Shown in pieces: positions 1-12,120 of a stretch of DNA of 64,000 nt. Under the pieces are notes generated by a model, which searched no databases, was not told the DNA's origin, and saw only the letters and a list, made by a program, of their open reading frames with translations. A program made the position numbers and the translations under genes. Each line of letters begins with the position of its first letter. Positions within the stretch are counted from its first letter, which is position 1. Origin of the DNA: Laetiporus sulphureus 93-53 (taxonomy: Eukaryota; Basidiomycota; Agaricomycetes; Polyporales; Laetiporaceae). The stretch lies in the NCBI RefSeq assembly GCF_001632365.1, contig NW_024468543.1:266596-330595 (forward strand), read 5' to 3'.

Positions 1-1453
1 TTTGAAGAAATTGCCCTTGTTGCTTGACCCCGCTTTGGCATTTCGAATTTGCCTTTGTACTTGGGGTCTGGGCATCGCTGTTTAAAAATGAAGGGGTGTT
101 TCCCACATCGTACACACAGCTTCTTCTCCAGCCATCCTTCTTGTTCCTTGGTGAGGGTGGATACTCGATCCACGACCATTGCGTTGGGGTCTTTTGGGGC
201 CCGTGGTGCTGATGATGATGATGTTGTAACTGTTCCACGTTGTCCTGCCTTGTCGGCTCTGAACTTGGACTCTAATTGAAGGCATAGGTCGAGATATTCT
301 GGCCATGTGATGGGGTCAGAAATTCCTAGACTGTCTCGTGTGACCATTGCCTGGCGTACATCCTTGCTTCAGTGTTCAGCGATGTAACCGATGAGTGCAG
401 TGTGCCCTAAGTTGATCTTAGTGGCCCATTGGCAGAACTGTTCTGCAAAGGATACCATCGTGGGATACGTCTTGCCACAGATATCCTTCAGATGCTGCTG
501 CACATCCTTGTCCGGGTCGAGGGTTCTGTAGTTCACTTTGAGAATGTTGATGAAGTCTTCCCATGTGCCAAGTGCCTGCCGTGCTGCTGCTCTGGTCGCA
601 TATTCGGACATGTATGTGAACGCACCACCTTCCAAATGCAGCAGGGCCATGGTGATCTTGTGCTCATCGTCATTGATCTCATTCCACCACATCCATATAC
701 CGAGTTGTTGGAGCCAATCCTCCAGACTTCCTTTGCCCGAGTAGTGTGGAGGCTCAGCAATTTTGATGCAGGGTTGTGCGATTGGACCGTGCCGGACATT
801 TGACCTTGCGTTACAGTGACGCCGCTTGCTTTGAGCGAAGCTAGCTCATGTCGCAGCTTGATGTTAGCTGCCTTGATTTCCATCATTTCTTTGCCTGTAT
901 CGAGCATTGCCACCTGGGTTCCCGTGAGCTCATCGTTCAAAACTGTCATATGCGCATCTTGCACGAGGATCCTATCCTTGAGCTTCCCGATCTCCATCTG
1001 GAGCATTCCCTCCTTGAGTCGGTGTTCGCTCTTGTTGTTTTGGATCAGTGACTCGAAGGCTTTCTTGTGCTCGTACATCTTGTTTCCGAGCACATTGTAG
1101 ACCTTGGCGACTTCGGTACTGACCGTGAGCTTCATTGCCACAATAACCCATTCGCGGATGTGGTCCGGGACTTCTCCTGGAGCAGACTGTCTGAGTGCAT
1201 CTTCTAGATGCTCAAACTGGTGTCCGTCAAATTCCCAGATGGGGGGAACATAGGCGGGTAAGAGTGATGGGGTTGGGGATGCTGGTCCTCCAACTTGCGA
1301 TGCAGAATCCTGCGGTCCTAGTGCTAGTTCTGGTGAATTGCGCTGCGAGGCACGTGGGGTGCTTCCATCGTGTGCTGACTCGATGTTTGTATGCAGAATA
1401 TCATCCATTCTTTGCCTGAACGTGGATGCGTACGCACGATCAGCTCCTTCCAT
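1..1453 (-). pseudogene. Ty3/gypsy-type retrotransposon Gag, broken and cut by window edge
   Basis: Gag polyprotein (capsid/nucleocapsid) of an LTR retrotransposon; it would package the element's RNA in cytoplasmic particles. Read from 1453 down. About 200 residues with a proline/serine-rich start and a long heptad-like coiled coil lead into a retrotransposon capsid segment rich in Trp (LEDWLQQLGIW, GTWEDFINIL). Past 370 the frame runs to a nucleocapsid zinc-knuckle-like cluster (LCVRCGKHPFIFKQRCP, about 62-112). Two lesions: a one-base frameshift near the A-run at about 757-765, and an in-frame TGA at about 369-371. Both flanking parts stay open, so this is recent decay. Protease, reverse transcriptase and integrase, if present, lie left of the window. 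The zinc knuckle spacing departs from strict CX2CX4HX4C. Family assignment rests on the capsid/knuckle arrangement; confident for LTR element, less so for Ty3 versus another clade. Confidence 0.8.
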
Positions 1454-1474
1454 TGTGATATAGATGTAGTTAAA

Positions 1475-2332
1475 CTAATTGAAAATGAAGCCTAGGTACT
1501 GCTTGTCCTTGACTTTCCCAATCTCCCTGACGATCTTGTCTAATCTCTGCTGCTTCCCTATCTCCTTGAAGTTGATCCTTCCTATTTCTAGGCAGCACGT
1601 GTTGATGATCTGTTTGTCGACGAAGGTGTATTCACGAGTTCCCGTGTAGAGGTCTGCACAGACTTTGTCTAACTCCGATGCGAGGAGTTGTACCTTCTTT
1701 CATTTGTCCTGATCAATTCTCTCCCAGAACGCTCCTAATATCGGTTGTAGTCTGAAGCGGGTAGCGGAGACCTGCTTCTTGAGTGTTTCGATGTGGAGGG
1801 TGAGCCTGACTTTGGATGGAAGAGGGCGAATGGGTCGTGCGTGTGTGTTGACCTTAACGAAGTTGGGAAGGGGTCGCACTGGCTGTGGAGCAACAATGAT
1901 GGGGGGAACGGCGTTGGAGGTTATAAGTTCTGGGGGTGGTGCCAGCTTGCGACTACCAGTGGTAAGACATCCCTTTCTGGGCTTGTAGCGTTCGAGTGGT
2001 GGGGTGTGATCATGTGGCTTGCGGATGATTCCGCGTTTTATGATGTGTGTGATATCTACAACCCTAGCTGCTGCTCGCTGCCTGTCTGTGGACGATGCGC
2101 CTAGTGACGCAAGTGTGAGGAGCCTTCCACGCTCCTTGTTGGTTTCCTGATGCTTGTAGTGGGCGTCGAGGTCGATCCTGGGGGTGGCCTTGCGCTTTGA
2201 GGCTTTGGGCAGCTCAGAGTCTTGCTGAGGCTCACGCCGGGTAGAGATCGGATTGGAATGTGTGTCAAAAAAGCCGCGCGCTACGGCTGAAACTGCTTGC
2301 GCTGAAAATATGTGGCCACTTGTGTTAGACAC
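1475..2332 (-). pseudogene. Leader ORF of the same retroelement, one in-frame stop
   Basis: An ORF of 210 codons (2332 to 1700) continues in the same frame after a single TGA at about 1700 for 73 more codons, to a TAG at 1475-1477. The gag ATG (1453) follows 21 bp later. The product is basic and Pro/Arg-rich with a charged helical C-terminal part (EIGKQQRLDKIVREIG). I recognise no domain. Its place between the LTR-like end and gag suggests an element-encoded accessory or leader protein, or an N-terminal part of Gag separated by decay. The stop is probably a CGA-to-TGA change. The alternative is an unrelated host gene, which the tight spacing to gag makes less likely. Confidence 0.5.
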
Positions 2333-2489
2333 TAAGCAGGGGTGCAGAAAATGTCAGATTGTTTCTAATGTCACGGTAACACTGGACAAGAGATCAAAAA
2401 GACTAAAAAGGGACAGTCACGTGGAACGTGCCGCCCTGATCCCCCTGATCCCAAAAGTATCCCCCTGAACCCTATGTGGTGCAAGAGCC

Positions 2490-2866
2490 TGTTGACTTAC
2501 TGGTCGATGTGGCAGACGCAGGAAAGGGTGAGAGATATATGAAGGAGCTGGTGAGCTCAGTGAGTGCTATGGGTAGTAGACGAGGAGAAACAATCTGAGG
2601 TTTCATCCCCTACATGGCTGGTCTTATATACACGTACAGCGGGCTATCTTACCTAAGCTACCTATCTACGAGTATAAGCAAATGGCCGTACATGAAACAA
2701 TAGGATGTCCGGAAGCAGAACAATAAGTGGGAAGATCGATGGTTGCCGCAGTAATGTGTGTGCACATCGTGCCTATCTTGGTTTCCCTTTTGTTCTCCGG
2801 TGTGAACATCGTACCTATCTAGGCTTCTGGCTAAACTACTAGGAAGCGGAAGGCCGATGCATAACA
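2490..2866 (-). repeat. Candidate 5' LTR of the retroelement
   Basis: On the minus strand this 377-bp segment starts TGTTATGC and ends GTCAACA, giving short TGTT...AACA inverted ends. It holds a TATA box (TATATAAGACC, about 2622-2632) at about two thirds of its length, where an LTR promoter is expected. It lies just upstream of the leader ORF. The bases after the AACA end do not start with the usual TGG of a primer-binding site, and the second LTR is outside the window, so the boundaries cannot be confirmed. Confidence 0.4.
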
Positions 2867-3540
2867 ATAGTCCTTGTTCCCTTTGTTCCCAAATGGGTGC
2901 CTCTATTGTATCCTGGAATAGACAGGTCCGACCGTATCATCCACGGGTCTGGACCATAACATGTGATGTGGACTATCACCTGATCTCTACGCGTCGTGTC
3001 TGTGGCTGAGTGGCGTGAGATATTGGTGAAGCACATGATCTGTGGTGTGAGAAAAGTTTGTGGCGAAAATCTGTGACAGGCAGCTGTACAGGTGGTACGA
3101 GATTCTGATGCATTCTGGACAGGAGAGAGATGCATTCAGGCTGCAATTATGAAGCTGTCTACATATGAGATAGAACAGCCAAACAATCCTCTCACGAATT
3201 GATGGTGTCGTCATAGTAACATTTGTTATATTGCTAAATCTACATGTGCAACTTCATCACACTGAATAATATTTGTACGTGCATGATTTTATATGTTTCT
3301 GCATGTGCAATTTCAAGTATTTGTATGCACGCGACTATTTCGGTGCACACGCATGCGAAAATAATATTTATACAGATGGAACGGCATAATAAAGGGCTTG
3401 CTTAAACGGGTAAATCCTGACTTTGTTGCTGCACAATTGGCAACCGATGCAGATAGAGCATTCGGGGCTAACTAGCCCAGCAATCCTGGGGGTATATGAT
3501 GGGCTACTTAGCCCAGAAGGTCGTGAGGTCGAGGTGTCAG
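2867..3540. other. Intergenic, nothing recognised
   Basis: AT-richer stretch upstream of the retroelement LTR and left flank of the hAT-like insertion. Only short ORFs without family resemblance are present. The last 8 bases (GGTGTCAG) are the left target-site duplication of the next element. Confidence 0.5.
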
Positions 3541-4140
3541 TAGTGATGTTCAGGGCCAGGCTGAGCTGCCGAAAGCTGAGCCCAAGCCCTCTCTGAGCCT
3601 GCGCGCAGGCCGGGCTTTCAGCCACAGTCATTGCAGACATGGGTGCATTTTTGACTGGTAATATGCCATAAAAATTCATTTTATACCAGTAAATTCACAA
3701 CATTAAACTGGATTCACTTCAAAAATGGCATCACAAAGCGGTCCGTGTCTGAATTGAGTAAATCAGACCACTCCCCTGCAAGGCAGGAGATCACGTGATA
3801 TTGAATGAGCGGTCTTCAATGTGGGTTTTGGTCACACACGGTTCTCTCATTGCTGCTCAGTCTGTGCTCACGAGCACACCATATGGATTTCCACTGGCCA
3901 AATAATCTGGCATGATTGAAGGGTGATTTTATGTAGATTACTTGTATATTTACACTACTGATTGAACTATAGACATCAAGGAGAGTTACCTGCAACAAGC
4001 CCGGGGCTTAGGCCGGGCCGAGCCCGAGCCGAGCCCGAGCCCTAGCAGAGGGCCCGGCTTGCGATTCTAGCAAGCCTGAGCCTGCTGAAGCCGAGCCCGA
4101 GCCCGGGCTTTCAGGCCAAGCCGGGCCCTGAACATCACTA
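3541..4140. mobile_element. Non-autonomous hAT-like DNA transposon (600 bp)
   Basis: The left end reads TAGTGATGTTCAGGGCC then AGGCT; the reverse complement of the right end reads TAGTGATGTTCAGGGCC then CGGCT, so the terminal inverted repeats match at 21 of 22 bases. The flanks carry an exact 8-bp direct repeat GGTGTCAG (3533-3540 and 4141-4148). An 8-bp target duplication, a short repeat starting TAG, and subterminal arrays of GCCCGAGCC-type units (4015-4130) are hallmarks of the hAT superfamily. No transposase is encoded, so the element is a deletion derivative or MITE that was mobilised by an enzyme encoded elsewhere. The perfect duplication and near-perfect ends suggest a fairly recent insertion. 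It lands between genes and breaks none. Confidence 0.88.
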
Positions 4141-4148
4141 GGTGTCAG

Positions 4149-4532
4149 TGACGGTTGCCGTAATCTCATATCTCTTTTTGTATGGCCTGCCACTGAACTA
4201 ATAGAGAAGAGAAGCGCGGGCTGGCGCCGGTGGCAGGCCTTGCAACTGGAGAGGATATGAAGGGGATGTAAAAAACGATGTAAGTGGTGTGTTGAAAGTG
4301 GGCATTTGATAAGCAGGCCGTTGACTGCGGGTAAGCAAGGACATTCGGAAGGGTTGCGGGACAGCAGAGTATATTGAGAGAGATCATTAATACATTTTTA
4401 ATTTACATGTAAGGCGGGAGCAGGGAGCAAAACACAGGACAATATATAAATGGGGAAGAAGGGAAACACACGTAGATATGACTGTGGGACGAGCACGTGG
4501 TAGCGATGGAAAGGGCCGGAGAGCCATGGGGC
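4149..4532. other. Intergenic / 3' flank
   Basis: Between the hAT-like element and the 3' end of the following minus-strand gene. An A/T-rich patch at about 4388-4412 could serve its polyadenylation. No gene is visible. Confidence 0.4.
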
Positions 4533-5421
4533 CTACTTCCGGCGTTGGAAGTTAGGATCAGCAGTGCTGAACACGGATTCGGGAGCGTAAATGTCCTCAA
4601 GCGGCTGGTGGGAGAGCCACCAGCCACGGCCGATTCGCGCGTAAGTGCTGGCACCGCCCAGGATATAGGTCTGGGTCAGCTCCTCGCTGAGTGTCTTACC
4701 GAAGTTCTCCTCCGACCACTCGCTGGTGATGTCGCCGTCGCGGAAAAACACCGCCCAGCAGTGAAGGCTAGCAGATCGAGGAAAGGCGATCACAATATCA
4801 ATGATATCTCGGGGATCGAATGGAAAAGGACGTACATATGATCTCCACACCCTTTCCAGCGGCTTTCCGACGTGTAAGGTAAGAATAAGAAATGATGCAT
4901 CTTCTTGTCGATAATCTTGTCGATAAGCGTGCCGATGGTGGTCCCTTGGCGGAGCGGGTATGTCAAATAGTGGGCGGCACTAAAAGTCGGCGTATCGCGG
5001 CTCAGCATGGCGAGGGTATAGACACCAGGGTTGTACTCGCTGCCGGACACCAATGTCTGGTCGTAAAAATCCAAATCAGATTCAAGTCGGTATAGATCGG
5101 AGCAAGAAATGTGACTACTGTATGAATACTGCGCACCTCATTAGCATCTGGAACGACCTTCTCAGGTCCGAGTTCCATCGAGAGCCGAGCCGATAAGTAC
5201 CATTCGTTATTGATACACTGGGACTGGGCGAAGAGCACGGTGGCAACCATATGGTTCTTGGCGTAAAAGTCCTTGGTGGGGTCTGAGATGTTGAGCCACT
5301 CGATCCGGTACTTGTTGACGACGATGGCTTTGATATCAGCAGGAGCGTGTATCGCGGGGCCTTCGAGATCCGAGGTGTCCCAATAACCATCAGTGTCGAA
5401 GTTCATGACGTTGTCAGCCAT
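4533..5421 (-). CDS. Hypothetical protein, three exons, 241 aa
   Basis: Predicted exons 5421-5137, 5056-4851 and 4767-4533, joined by introns of 80 and 83 bp with GT-AG borders and consistent phases (0 and 2). The start MADNVMNFDTDGYW is the first ATG of the open frame. The product is soluble-looking with no signal peptide or membrane segment. Recognisable stretches are NHMVATVLFAQ, then YLSARLSMELG, then a Trp/Cys spot (LHCWAVFFRDGD) and a C-terminal GRGWWLSHQPLEDIY. The order (an HX-type strand pair, an R-L-M strand, a later short C-W motif) faintly recalls the fungus-restricted DUF7770 group, but key positions differ and I do not assign it. The 5' flank has a TATA-like TTTTATATG at 5597-5605 on the plus strand only, so no promoter is claimed. 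The reading frame is intact, so it is probably a live gene. Confidence 0.6.
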
Positions 5422-7630
5422 TTACTTCGTTCGAAGGGGAGCAGTGGTGGGAGGACATCGGTAAGAGGGTTGCGAATATAGAGAAGACGATAAAGGCTCA
5501 CCTTAGCTATGAAAAACAAGTGCTTATAGGTTGAAAAAACTCAAGACGGGTTGTGAGTTGTGAGGATGGAGAACTTTACCGCTTTTCGACCCAGACTTTT
5601 TATATGTTTTTGAGCGTGCTACAGACTGAAGGAGAGACAACTCTAGAGCTACAGATCATGCGGTAAGTGTATGAGAATCCCGGAACTTAACCGTACGAAC
5701 ATAACTCATCCAACCGCGGAATAATGTGAAAGACGTATAAAGGCTTTTCCAGGTACAGTCCTGCAACGCGTTTCAGCCGTCGCTTAGCGTTCGTTCCTCC
5801 CGATACGTTGAGCGTGTTCCACCAAAAGCGTTATCGGTCGGCCACTTCCAATAAACCCCCTCGCGCGAGAACGCGTATGGTATTTCGTATTGCGCCCCCC
5901 TCGGCGCCCCGTCCCTCTTCTTACTGGGCGTGACGTCCGGAGGTAGAGGTCGCGGAGGGTGCTATCTTGGTAGCTGGAGGACATTACAATAACGCGGAGG
6001 GTTAACGATGAGACTGAGGACGGTCAGCTTCACCGGTTAAATCGCCACGCTTTGCGGGTCCACAGCGTCTATTGGGCGTCTGTTTGTTTCCTCTGCGAAT
6101 TCGCGAAGGGTGCCAATTCGAGTCTGAACATAAGCGCATGCCGGGCCGACGAGATCTCTGGTGTGAGATGAGATCTGTTGCCCACTGGGCCGAAAATGAT
6201 GCGCTGGAGACGGAATTCAGAGGAGTTGGAATCAAGTCCTGGCAGTGCCTGGGCAACAAGAAGGGCCCGATATGGAGTTGCCTGAATAAACATAAAAGAG
6301 ACCTCAGCTAAACTCTAAACTTACGCGGCCGAGGATGAGTGAGAGGTGTCCACGTGGTCAACCGGCAGCTGTAGTTTCTTGCCCATCGTGTCCCAAATGA
6401 AGCGCTATTCCGTTTCCACGCCTACAAAATTGGCAACATCTGGAGCAGGAGTGACTCATAGCCTGAGTGCTCTGGATCCAGTTGAAATCCAAGGCAGGTG
6501 CAGAGTTCGCGATATCTGGTGAGCACAAGTTGTGGAAGTGCGAGTGGAAGGCGCTAAGAGTGGCTGCAATGCCAACGCTAGGAGGGCGTGGGAGCATTCT
6601 TTTTTTACGTATGGATTACTCCGCCGGCTTTTGCGTCGCAGGTATATCGTTCCAACGCCATTCCCTTGCAATCAAAACATTCGTGGAAACGTAAACTGTT
6701 TCCTGATTCAACTCCGTGGTCGACCTGTTGTGGGTTCAGAACGCACCTCGCACTGTCAACGCAGGCTGTGAGACATAGCTCTGTAGCTGCTCGCAAATGT
6801 TTTAGTCACTACTAGCCGGCGTGGGTCGCGACGCTTTTCATGTTCCATTTGATTGATTGATCCGAGCGAGACGTGGTGAACCCCCCAGCGCCAAAAGGTT
6901 GCCGCCGGTGGCGCTAATCGACATCGCAAGTACGCACATCTTCCTCCTTCTGTGAGTGAGATCGACTGCAGGGCATCACAGGTCGTCGAGAGGCGATGGG
7001 CCCCCGCAGAATATGCCCTCTCAACACCGTTGTCTGGTGTATTGTCAACCGCGGACAGGCGATTCGGGCGTGGCATCTGCTGAGGACCCACAAGGACTCC
7101 CCTCCTTATGCTATACCAGACGCATCTTTCACATTCATCAATCAGGAGGATTTGCAGCAGCACGGTTATGTTATCAGCTCTCGGTTTCGTCTCCGCGGAC
7201 CCAATCAGAAGGTATATCCTTGATAATCACATTCTATTGTTAACCTTCCTACAGTCCTGGCTCATGCAATCTGGTTGCGAGGGGAACCGGTCTCCATTCA
7301 ACTGTCAGAAATATATCATTCCAGCAGACATGCACACATTATCATCACTAGGGATAGATCGTTTCACTCACCGAGCTGGAAACACCATCTCGTCTCGTTT
7401 CAGACGATCACGGCAGCGCAACAGCTATTGAGCGGAGGAACAACGGAAAGAAACGCAACAGTCGAGTTGCCGAGACAGTATCATACATGCGCGCTAATGA
7501 AATCTGTGTAGCAGCTGGATATCTCGATATCACCCCACCGCCATGCTGCATTCTGCTATGTATATATATAAGTCAGGGTACATCAATCTTATATTAGAGA
7601 ACATCAAACGAGCCCAGCGCTCTTTTAGTT
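5422..7630. other. 2.2-kb intergenic stretch with short decayed frames
   Basis: No supported gene. Short open frames lie at 6072-6311 and 6996-7223 on the plus strand and at 6069-6293 on the minus strand. They look partly protein-like but match no family I know and lack linked exons. It may hold remains of degenerated genes. Short TA runs around 7560 are the only simple repeat noted. Confidence 0.4.
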
Positions 7631-10600
7631 TCAACACCATCTCCGCGCATTCTGGAAGAGCCTGAACCACGGACCCACGCCCTTCCAAGGGTCATTCAAC
7701 GCGGGAGGATACCAGCTGTTGCACTGTAGCCTGATGACTCTTTCAGTGTGAGGCATCAGCGCCAGCACACGCCCGTCTGGCGTATGCAACCCCGCGATAC
7801 CGCCCGCGCTGCCATTCGAGTTGAGCTGGTACAGCTCCGTGGGCTGTCCCGCCGAGTCAACATTTACGCAGTGCCACCTATCCCTGCATCTCCAGCTTGT
7901 CCCGGTCCTCTTCGCTCGCGAACGCCGCACGGCCCTCGCCATGCGCTACCGCCACAGGCAGCCACGAACCTGCCATGTCACTCACGAACACGGAGCGGCT
8001 CTTCACCGCACTAGGTACTACCTCCACCGTACACACGCGGCCCTCGAAACGCTCGCTGCGGTTCTACTTGAACGCGGGCCACGCCTGCACGCCGGGTACG
8101 ATTTCGTGCAGGTGGCTGAGGAACTGACACCCGTTGCACACGCCGAGCGCGAAGGTGTCTTCCCGCGCGAACAACGCGCCAAATTCACTCCGCGCGTACG
8201 CGTTGAGCTACACCGAGTTCGCCCAGCCCTTGCCTGCGCCGAGCACGTCGCCGTAGGAGAACCCGCCGCAAGCTGCGAAGCCGCGCAACGCGCTTAGGGA
8301 GGCGGCGCCACTGAGGATGTCGGACATATGCACGTCGATGGCGTCAAAGCCCGCTGCGGTGAACGCCCAGGCCATCTCGACTTGGCCGTTGACGCCTTGC
8401 TCGCGGAGGATAGCCACCTTGGGGCGGTGGGAGATGTCGCGCGGAGGTTCGGGCGAGAAGGAGAGGTCGTTATATATGCCTTTGTATGTTGCGTTGTTGA
8501 TGAGGTCGTACTCCTCCTTCGCGCTGATCGGGTCGTCCCGGAGTGACTGCATCCTGTAAGTAGTCTCTGCCCAGATGCGTTGCAACTCTGCACGGGTACT
8601 GGAGTAGATGGTTGCATTTTGTTGCGTGATCCTGAATGTTACGTCGACCTCGTACACTTGACCAATGATATGGATGCACGCCACCGGGAACCAGACATTG
8701 GCGAAGATGCTCATGAGCTCGTCAACTTGTGACTGGCAGACCTGCATCACGGCACCGAGTTCCTCGTTGAAGAGGGTCGAGATGGGGTCGCCAGAGACCA
8801 TAACCTCATCGAGGGAGACGTCAACGCCAACACGTCCAGCGAATGCTATTTCTGTCAGTGTTGTGAACAATTTCCGTCTGACCTGTCGTGGCACGCAAGA
8901 ACGAGCCCAGGTGCCTTCTGCCTAACAGTCTGACAGCCGACCAAGAACGCTTTGAGTTGTGCAGCATTCCCGACGTCGGGTGCCTCCGAGCCAATCTCCT
9001 TGAACACCTGCGCCAGGGCCGACCCTCCAAGGTGCTGCTTACCCTCTGCCAGGTCAAAGAACACGAGCACAGTAGGCTCGCCAGTATTAGTCTGCAACTG
9101 AGGAGTCCATGTTGCGCCAATGTCCTCCACTCCTGCGAACGCGGTGACGATGAGGGACAGATGCGCGCTGACGTCGCGTTGCTCTTCGCCCTCCCTCCAC
9201 TTCATCGACATCGACATCGAGTCCTTGCCCACGCCGAGCGCGGGGCACAGTTCCATTGCGACAGCCTTGACGGCAGCGTAGAACGCGGCGCACATTTAGT
9301 TCGCGCTGAGCTTCACGCGGCCGAGATCACCGATGCGAGCGGCGGCCAGGTTCGTGAGAGACTCTGCGACCGCCATGCGCCGAGCAGACGCTGCTGCGCT
9401 GCGTAATGCCAGCGGCGTGCGTTCGCCCATGCCCATCGCCTCTCCGAAGGGTACGTAGAAGCCGTATGACGCTTGGGTGACGGCGACGTCCGCTATGGGT
9501 ACCTGCCAGCCTGAGGGCCCGAATATCTGATCCCGAGTTACGAGACCTGTGATGAAGCGGTCTCCGATTGTGATGAGGAACGATTTGAGACTACGGAAGG
9601 CAGACGGAGAACGCGGCGCACAGCAGCGGCGATGCGGTCCTGGGAAGTGGTAGCTGAGGGCACGTACCGAGCCAGCGAGGTATCGAACGGGACGTAGGTG
9701 GTCAGCTTGGTCGAGTCGGAACGGTGCATCCTGGGTGGCTTTCCGAACAGTGTTGACATCTTCAGCCGGATGACGTCCGTCTCAAACAGGCGATCCGTGA
9801 CGATGAGCTCCTCCTCCGCCGTCGCAACGCCGACAAGGGAAAAGGGACATCGTTCACGCTGTGCAAGCGCGGTGAATTCCGACTCCTTCTCCGGCGAAAT
9901 GGCAAGAACGTATCGTTCCTGACTCTCGTTGCACCAGATCTCCATGGGCGACATGCTTGTATCCGCCACGAGCACGTCACGTATCTCGAAGATAGCTCCC
10001 AGACCGGAATCGTGCACCAGCTCCGGCAGAGCGTTCAAAGACTACCGGCGCAGACATCGTGGATGGACTGTATAGGGTTTCCCTCACCGAGGTTGACGCA
10101 CGCATCGATGACCTGCTGACAGCGCCGCTGCATCTCCGCGTTGTCTCGCTGCACACTCGCAAAATCCAATTCAGCCGAGCCGGCACCGGAGACTTGACCG
10201 CTTGCTGCTCCTCTGCCAAGAGCGATCAGTAATCCGGGGCCACCAAGCACGATGATCTTCGCTCCAGGGGAAATCGTAGATTTCATCGCGAAGGAGGGAC
10301 GAACGTTATCCAGACCGCCAGCAAGCATGATCGGCTTGTGGTAACCACCAGTCTCCACCTCCCCTTCTACACCAGCAGGAACGCGTTCTGCGAACGTACG
10401 GAAGTATCATTCAGAGCAGGGCGCCCGAACTCGTTGTTGAACGCACTCGCGCCCAGTGGGCCCTCGATCATGATGTCAAGCGCAGGCGCGATGTGAGCGG
10501 GGCGGCCAAAGTCTGTCTCCCAGGGCTGCTCGAAGCCAGGTATCAGCAGATTGGAGACGGTAAAGCCAGCAAGACCCGCTTTGGGCTTTGACCCTCGGCC

Positions 10601-11641
10601 AACAGCGCCTTCGTCTCTGATCTCACCTCCGGAACCATTTGCCGACCCAGGGTGCGGCGACACGGCAGTCGGGTGGTTATGGGTCTCGACCTTGATGAGA
10701 ATGGGCATATCCTCAACCTGCGCCTCATATCGTGGCGATACTTGGTCTGCGAACGAGACTCCGAAGCGTGGCGCGGAATGTCCTTCAAATACCGCTGCGT
10801 TGTCCGAATAGGCTGAGATCGTTCCTTTCCCGCAGACCTTCTCTGTGTTTCTGATCATCTGGAATAGAGACGTATCCTGCAAGGCGTCGTCGACAGTCCA
10901 CGATGCATTGAATATCTTGTGCCTGCAGTGCTCGGAATTGACTTGAGCGAACATGAACAGCTCGGCATCGGTGGGGTTGCGGCTGATAGGAGAGGAGCCA
11001 GACACGAATGCGTCCACCAAGTAGTCGATCTCATCGGAAGACAATGCCAACCCTAACTCCTTGTTTGCGGCGACCAGCTTCTCGCGAGCAGCTCCGGCAT
11101 TCTTGCTGTCTGATATCAAGTCAACGGTGACAAGAGGCTTTGTAGTCTTGTGAGAGAATATGACCTCGGGGTCAGGATGCGTGAGTTGGACGACTTGAGT
11201 CATACGGTCATGTATGAGATCCGCGAAGGATGCGAGGTCGTCCCGCGTCAGGTCTCCTTCGAAAATCTGGAAGACAAAGATAACACCTCGCTCGATACGT
11301 TTGACGTACTTCTTGAGCCCGCATATCGCAGCGATATCCGTCGCTTTGCTGGACTAGGGAGATACGGCTCCTGGCCGGGACAGGACAAAGGCAATGTTGC
11401 GTTCCCCACGCAAGGCATCGGCGGTGCCCGGAAGCATGATGTCATCTCCGTATTGAAGCCAGCGACTGTGAATCAGCTGCGGCTTGGATCCTGGTTGGTA
11501 CAGTTCCTCCTGCAATGAGTCGACGAGGTGCAGGTGGACCGCGTCCACGGAGATGATCTTCGGACAACGCTTCTGGATGCGTTTTAGGAGCGTCTCACAC
11601 CTTGTCTGGATTAGGTAGGAAGATCCATGGAGTTCCAGCAT
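7631..11641 (-). pseudogene. ADE6: Phosphoribosylformylglycinamidine synthase (FGAM synthase), full-length pseudogene
   Basis: The intact enzyme makes formylglycinamidine ribonucleotide from FGAR, ATP and glutamine in purine synthesis. The whole family layout is present from the ATG at 11641: N-terminal PurS-like part (MLELHGSSYLIQ), linker, catalytic half ([30 protein letters not shown]), second half (GKDSMSMSMKW) and the C-terminal glutaminase (ALGVCNGCQ with its nucleophile Cys; the His-Glu site reads PHTER where PHPER is usual). At least five in-frame stops (11353-11355, 9296-9298, 8208-8210, 8064-8066, 7878-7880) and about five frameshifts (near 10408, 10040, 9588, 8871, 7865) break it, and short in-frame losses near 9290 and 9230 remove conserved residues. 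Two of the stops replace conserved Trp codons. As the pathway is essential for prototrophy, a working copy should exist elsewhere. I see no introns, so a retro-copy or an intronless parent are both possible. Confidence 0.92.
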
Positions 11642-11974
11642 CGTCTCTAACGAAAACGTCATGGGAATACGAAAGAGCATCGTGAAGTCACGTACCAGCC
11701 ACGCTCGAAAGTGCGATGTATGGACTCAGCTAACGAACGCAACGAGGGCGAGCTGTTGAAAATGATTGCTTAATGGAATCTTCTCATAAACTGGATGTGA
11801 CTTACCGGACAGGAAGGCATGATTGTCCTCTGGAGTGGGCTGCTACTGTGGTAGATGTTCTCTCTCATACCTCAGCGATTTAGTACACAGATCTAATCTT
11901 ATCTACGTTACGTAATGATCACTGATTGAGATGCGCCACTGTCTTGCTCCTTCAAGTCTGCAGAAACAGTGATG
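11642..11974. other. 5' flank of the FGAM synthase pseudogene
   Basis: About 330 bp up to the next transposon's target duplication. No coding potential beyond a short in-frame upstream extension of the pseudogene (to 11680). It may be the old promoter. Confidence 0.4.
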
Positions 11975-12120
11975 GTAATTTCTTAGTCTCGTAACCAGAC
12001 GGTATAGGTGAAGCCGTGCAGCAGGCAGGGAGAGGCAGCGCCACCACAGCCACAGCGGAGTGTGAGCGGAGAGCGAAGAAAATCTGCACAGCTCCACCTA
12101 TACCGTCTGGTGAATTTGGT

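Noticed and set aside
2477..2489. TGGTGCAAGAGCC on the plus strand as a primer-binding site
   Set aside because: It lies in the wrong orientation relative to the minus-strand element and is not preceded by a CA-ending repeat on that strand.
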